Shown: piece after piece, positions 33,801-36,050 of the stretch | Layout: each line of letters opens with the position of its first letter | How positions within the stretch are numbered: position 1 is the stretch's first letter | Assembly: GCA_028871595.1 (NCBI GenBank) | Contig: JAGWMT010000004.1 | Coordinates: forward strand, 1 to 36,050 | Direction of reading: 5' to 3' | DNA from: Elusimicrobiota bacterium | GTDB taxonomy: Bacteria > Elusimicrobiota > Elusimicrobia > UBA1565 > UBA9628 | DNA: 36,050 nucleotides | The notes under the pieces: generated by a model | Database searches by the model: none | Told to the model about the DNA's origin: nothing | What the model saw: the letters and a program-made list of their open reading frames with translations, nothing else | Program-made: the position numbers and the translations under genes

Positions 33801-36050
33801 CGAAGGTCCCGGTGGACTGACCCGGCGCGACGGAGTCCAGGCCCGTCGCGGTGGAGGCGACGACGTCGAACGCGCTGGGGACGCCGTTGCCGTTGAGGGC
33901 CCGCACGCGCGCGTAGAACGTGCTGGCGCTGATCAAACCGCTGAACGACGCGTTCAGGGACAGGGTGACGCTGGATTGGAGCAGCGGGACGAAGGTGGTC
34001 ATCGAGGAGACCTGGGCCTCGAAGCGGGTCCCCGCCGGATCCGCGGCGGCCCAGGTCATGGCCAGACCGGAGGCGCTCGACGAGGTGATCGAGGTCGCCG
34101 TCGGGGGCACCGCCAAGGTGTACGTCGAGCCCAGCAGCGCGAAAGGGCTGACGACGTGGGCCGCGTTGCGCGCCTGGACCCGGAGATAGTAGCTGGCGTT
34201 GACGCCCAGGCTGCCGAAGCCCGTGGTCGTCGCGGTCAGCCAGGCGCCGGTCAGCAGCGTCCCGCTGAAGTCGCTGGCGGTGGAGGCCTGGGCGCTGTAC
34301 TCGGTTCCCGCTGGGTTGCCGCCCGTCGTCCAGGCGAAGGTGACGGAGCCGATCTCCACGTCGGTGAAGGTCGAGACGGCGGTCACGGGAACGGCGGCCA
34401 AGGTCACCGTCGAGCCGAGAGGGAGGAGCGCGGTCTGGACGCCCGCGTAGTTGCGCGCGCTGACGCGGCTGAAATAAGTGGTGTTCGGGGTCAATCCGGA
34501 GAAGTCGAAATTCGTCCCGGCGCGCCAGGTGGAAGAGGCCAGCACCGGCGCGAAACCGACGGACGCGGCCAGTTCGGCCAGCGACTGGGTGCCGGACAGC
34601 GGCGCGGTCTGGATGGCGCTTCCAGGGACGCTCCCGTTGGAGCCGCCGGACACGTACAGCGCGTCCATGGAGGCGGCCATCGCGTGAGTGAACACCGCCG
34701 ACAGCGCACCCTCGGACGTCCAGCCCGCGACGGTCGAGTCGGCCTTGAGCTGGCCCACGTAGGTGGCGCTCTGCACGGCGGACCCGTCGTTGCCGCCGGT
34801 GACGTACAGCTTGCCGTTGAGGGCCGCCATGCCGTGACGGGTCAGGGCGACGGGGAGGGCCGTCGTCGCGGTCCAGGCGCCGGGCACGCCGGCGGTCAAC
34901 GTCGTCCACCAGACGGTGTTGAGCACGCTGCCGCTGGCGCCGCCGGTGATGTACAGCGTGGCGCTCGACACGGCCATCGCGTGACCGCTGACCGCCGTCG
35001 GCAGGGCCGGAGCGGCGGCCCAGCTTCCGACGGTGCCGTCGTCGTTGATCGGGGCGCTGTAGACGGTGGACTGGGCGGAGATCCCGTTCTGGCCGCCGGT
35101 CACGACCAGGCGTCCCCCGGCGGCGGTCATGGCCAGCTGGGTCCGGACGCCGGGCAGGGGCGTGGTCGCGCTCCAGTCGCCCAGGCTGCCGTCGGAGCGG
35201 ATCGGGGCCCACCACACGGTGGACTGGGCGCTGCCGTTGGAGCCGCCGGCCACGTACAGGCGGCCGGCCCAGGCGGCCATGGCGTGGGACTCCCGGATTC
35301 CGGGCAGGGGCGTAAGCGTCGTCCATGCGCCCACGGTGCCGTCGGCCAGCACGGGCGCGCCATAAACCGTCGCCTGGGGCGTGGGGTCGGCGCCGCCGGA
35401 CACGTACAGCCGGCCTCCATAATAGACCATGGCGTGGCCTTGGCGGACGGCCGGCAAAGAGGAGACCAACGTGGTCCAAGGTCCCGCCAGGTCGCCCACG
35501 CTGTTGCCCAATGGATCCCACGCGGCGCGCAAGGCGAAGGGACCGACGTCGGCGTATCGGCCGGACGCCGGCGCGACCGCCTGGGTGACGGTCTGACCCA
35601 GGCTGACGGCGGTGGAATCGTCGCTGTCGGAGTATGAGGCGCTGACGCGGGCGTAATATGTGGTGTTTCCTTTGAGCCCGGTCACGGTGCCGGTCAGGCC
35701 GTAGCCGCTGGACGAGACCAAGATGCCGCCGAAGCCGGCGTCGGTGCTGAAATCGATCCCGTAAGACGTGCCCGAGGGGTTCGGCGGAATGGCGTCCGAC
35801 CATTGCAGGGCCACCGAGGACCCGTCCACTTCCAGGTAGCCGGGCGAATTCGGCGTGGACACCAGCGCGGCGAAATAGCCGGCCTCCACGGTGGCTCCAG
35901 CAGACAGCTCCGTGATCACCGACACCTGTCCGATGCTTCCGTCCAGCTCCGAGCCGCCGCCGGTGGTGGCGCGCACCGTGCCGGCCGCGCCGGTGGGCAG
36001 GTCGTCCACGATCACGCTGGTGCTGGAGGTCTTCGGGCCCGCCGCCCAGG
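30895..36050 (-). CDS. very large surface protein with Kelch and second propeller repeats and T9SS-like tail (5' partial)
   Basis: At least 1700 residues; the frame is open to the window edge, so the true start and signal peptide are outside and the GTG at 36015 is probably an internal Val. Reading from the N-terminal side: FN3-like domain (about 35830-35600); six Kelch repeats (35485-34590; units like GRLYVAGGSNGS); several FN3-like domains (34590-33470); a seven-repeat propeller (33450-32500; units like ALALDATQQPHISYYD); a further FN3 domain and Ig-like parts; a carboxypeptidase-regulatory-like domain (about 31800-31500); and a C-terminal domain (31200-30898) with FPNPARRSTSIRF, IRIFDIAGNLVKEL and ASGVYIFSVKV, which matches FlgD-Ig/type IX sorting domains. 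It is probably exported to the cell surface for adhesion or ligand binding. Confidence 0.85.
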   Translation of the reverse strand, partial: WAAGPKTSSTSVIVDDLPTGAAGTVRATTGGGSELDGSIGQVSVITELSAGATVEAGYFAALVSTPNSPGYLEVDGSSVALQWSDAIPPNPSGTSYGIDFSTDAGFGGILVSSSGYGLTGTVTGLKGNTTYYARVSASYSDSDDSTAVSLGQTVTQAVAPASGRYADVGPFALRAAWDPLGNSVGDLAGPWTTLVSSLPAVRQGHAMVYYGGRLYVSGGADPTPQATVYGAPVLADGTVGAWTTLTPLPGIRESHAMAAWAGRLYVAGGSNGSAQSTVWWAPIRSDGSLGDWSATTPLPGVRTQLAMTAAGGRLVVTGGQNGISAQSTVYSAPINDDGTVGSWAAAPALPTAVSGHAMAVSSATLYITGGASGSVLNTVWWTTLTAGVPGAWTATTALPVALTRHGMAALNGKLYVTGGNDGSAVQSATYVGQLKADSTVAGWTSEGALSAVFTHAMAASMDALYVSGGSNGSVPGSAIQTAPLSGTQSLAELAASVGFAPVLASSTWRAGTNFDFSGLTPNTTYFSRVSARNYAGVQTALLPLGSTVTLAAVPVTAVSTFTDVEIGSVTFAWTTGGNPAGTEYSAQASTASDFSGTLLTGAWLTATTTGFGSLGVNASYYLRVQARNAAHVVSPFALLGSTYTLAVPPTATSITSSSASGLAMTWAAADPAGTRFEAQVSSMTTFVPLLQSSVTLSLNASFSGLISASTFYARVRALNGNGVPSAFDVVASTATGLDSVAPGQSTGTFAYPGTAADSLVAGWVAPGDNAYTGTLFAGTSYFIQWSTSDPAAVVWSTASAQVVLSTGPIEPGATSAIVLTALPDRKAVYLRQWTRDLAGNFSAPSDTFSAVTTPFSYESLAGGGGFDAGTSPSLATDRSGNLHLAYRGTTGTQELQYIKRTAGAWGGAVTVDPGTVVTNPVLTLDSSDNPVIAYYDATASQLKVARFSGSWTISVVEPGDFRPGGAVVDAAGAVNISYYDTAAGHLKFARSAGVSWSTQTVDATAADTGLQSALALDATQQPHISYYDATNAALKLASSTAAGVWSVQTVDSGVSLSTGIAMALDGNSRVHVAYADAGGGAVKYASMTASGWLVRTVEALGGLGGMRVGMALDGAGAANISYGDRTAGRLKFAQWTGTAFSTQTVDSSSDDGAESSLALDGSGNVHLAYRDSTSKALKSAHWTGAGLPSAFGGNSRGRAQAPTAMTGAALSVSSIQWSWTDGASNELGFRLYGSLVSTGPFVLVADTATISASAGVGGVKSYTETGLTSGTTYYRYAVAVGTGGFTASAAAAAYPANVADTTPPSIVNNQTGDSVLRRTNTGVYDVDFFDSGGSHLSYFAVKASTVAGGAGPDLIAYTTVTTGINADSYTAPWPLPAAVFNSLLGGVTNYITVQVVDGMGNAAVGQDLFYVLRDTSVPSISGHVVEVSSAGITAVEVDCFDASGALQATAFTQADGSGTYVLNGVPLGTFRVQAAWLVNGVGNSVSIDSIPADTANLDFTLQLNYNLAAVQGNLQTLSTNPTGPSVLGVGTRAAFYDPKAIPNPALARVELYQNNRQVGMVLVPPSGHWIIPNLLPGTYSLRAYNGLDYTEFQTVELIDGEVKTIGFLSSPLPDGQVFAFPNPARRSTSIRFQSALLPLDAQIRIFDIAGNLVKELTTAAGEIVMVPASGAGVYHGDWDLTNSRGQGVASGVYIFSVKVSGGNNQSALVTKKLAVVK
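32500..33450 (-). repeat. seven-repeat propeller-like array
   Basis: Seven units of about 45 residues carry LALD-x-x-G-x-x-H-I/L-x-Y-x-D followed by LK-A and W-x-x-x-x-V-D. Examples are SLATDRSGNLHLAYRG, ALALDATQQPHISYYD and SLALDGSGNVHLAYRD. The count suits a seven-bladed propeller separate from the Kelch one. Confidence 0.75.
34590..35485 (-). repeat. six Kelch-type repeats
   Basis: Six units of about 48 residues share the pattern W-x-LP-x-R-HAM, then LYVSGG or LYVTGG, then TVY-AP or TVWWAP and a DGTVG turn. Six units could form a six-bladed propeller. Confidence 0.8.

Noticed and set aside
35980..36015. GTG at 36015 as the start of the large surface protein
   Set aside because: The frame stays open to the edge, and no signal peptide follows the GTG although the protein is clearly exported. 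The real start is outside the window.
1..36050. Mobile elements, prophage, CRISPR, tRNA or rRNA genes
   Set aside because: I found no transposase, integrase, evenly spaced identical repeats or tRNA/rRNA-like sequence. This is by reading only; a tRNA scan and a repeat scan would settle it.

Overview
The window is a gene-dense, very GC-rich stretch of a bacterial chromosome with almost no intergenic space. No rRNA, tRNA, CRISPR array, insertion sequence or phage gene is visible. Signal peptides, a beta-barrel outer-membrane protein, a FecR-domain protein and a surface protein with a FlgD/T9SS-like C-terminal domain point to a Gram-negative-type envelope. My best guess is a GC-rich member of an under-sampled phylum such as Elusimicrobiota; this is inferred from gene style and was not tested by any search.

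Layout. 1-2.5 kb: the 3' part of a lysine 2,3-aminomutase-type radical SAM gene, a coupled small secreted protein, and a convergent ROK sugar kinase. 2.6-8.8 kb (+): a single-domain response regulator, dTDP-4-dehydrorhamnose 3,5-epimerase, a coupled unknown protein, a secreted thermolysin-like metalloprotease and a thioredoxin/TPR protein. 8.8-17.5 kb (-): a 2706-residue protein joining a site-2-protease (M50) membrane domain, five propeptide-like repeats, a ClpB-type double AAA+ unfoldase and a HEAT-like tail. Upstream of it, on the same strand, lie an HspR-like MerR regulator and a newly noted 53-codon ORF. An inverted repeat overlaps the -35 box of the giant gene. 17.6-21.9 kb: a Lys/Ala-rich exported protein, an RluA-type pseudouridine synthase, another single-domain response regulator, an unknown protein, a divergent two-component pair and a small Cys-containing protein.

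22.0-26.5 kb (+): an operon encoding a FliF-C/FliG fusion, MotA, two different MotB-like proteins and a TPR protein. This looks like an ion-driven rotary motor with no flagellar export, rod or filament genes in view. 26.5-36.05 kb (-), convergent with it: an envelope operon with a very large surface protein (six Kelch repeats, a seven-repeat propeller, FN3 domains, a T9SS-like tail; its start lies outside the window), a secreted FN3/PrcB-like protein, a FecR-domain protein and a beta-barrel protein.

The two strongest candidates for undescribed systems are the M50-Clp fusion with its HspR-like regulator and the FliF-FliG/MotA/MotB/MotB motor module. A third theme is promoter layout: many genes have a -10 box only 5-7 bases before the start codon, which implies widespread leaderless mRNAs.
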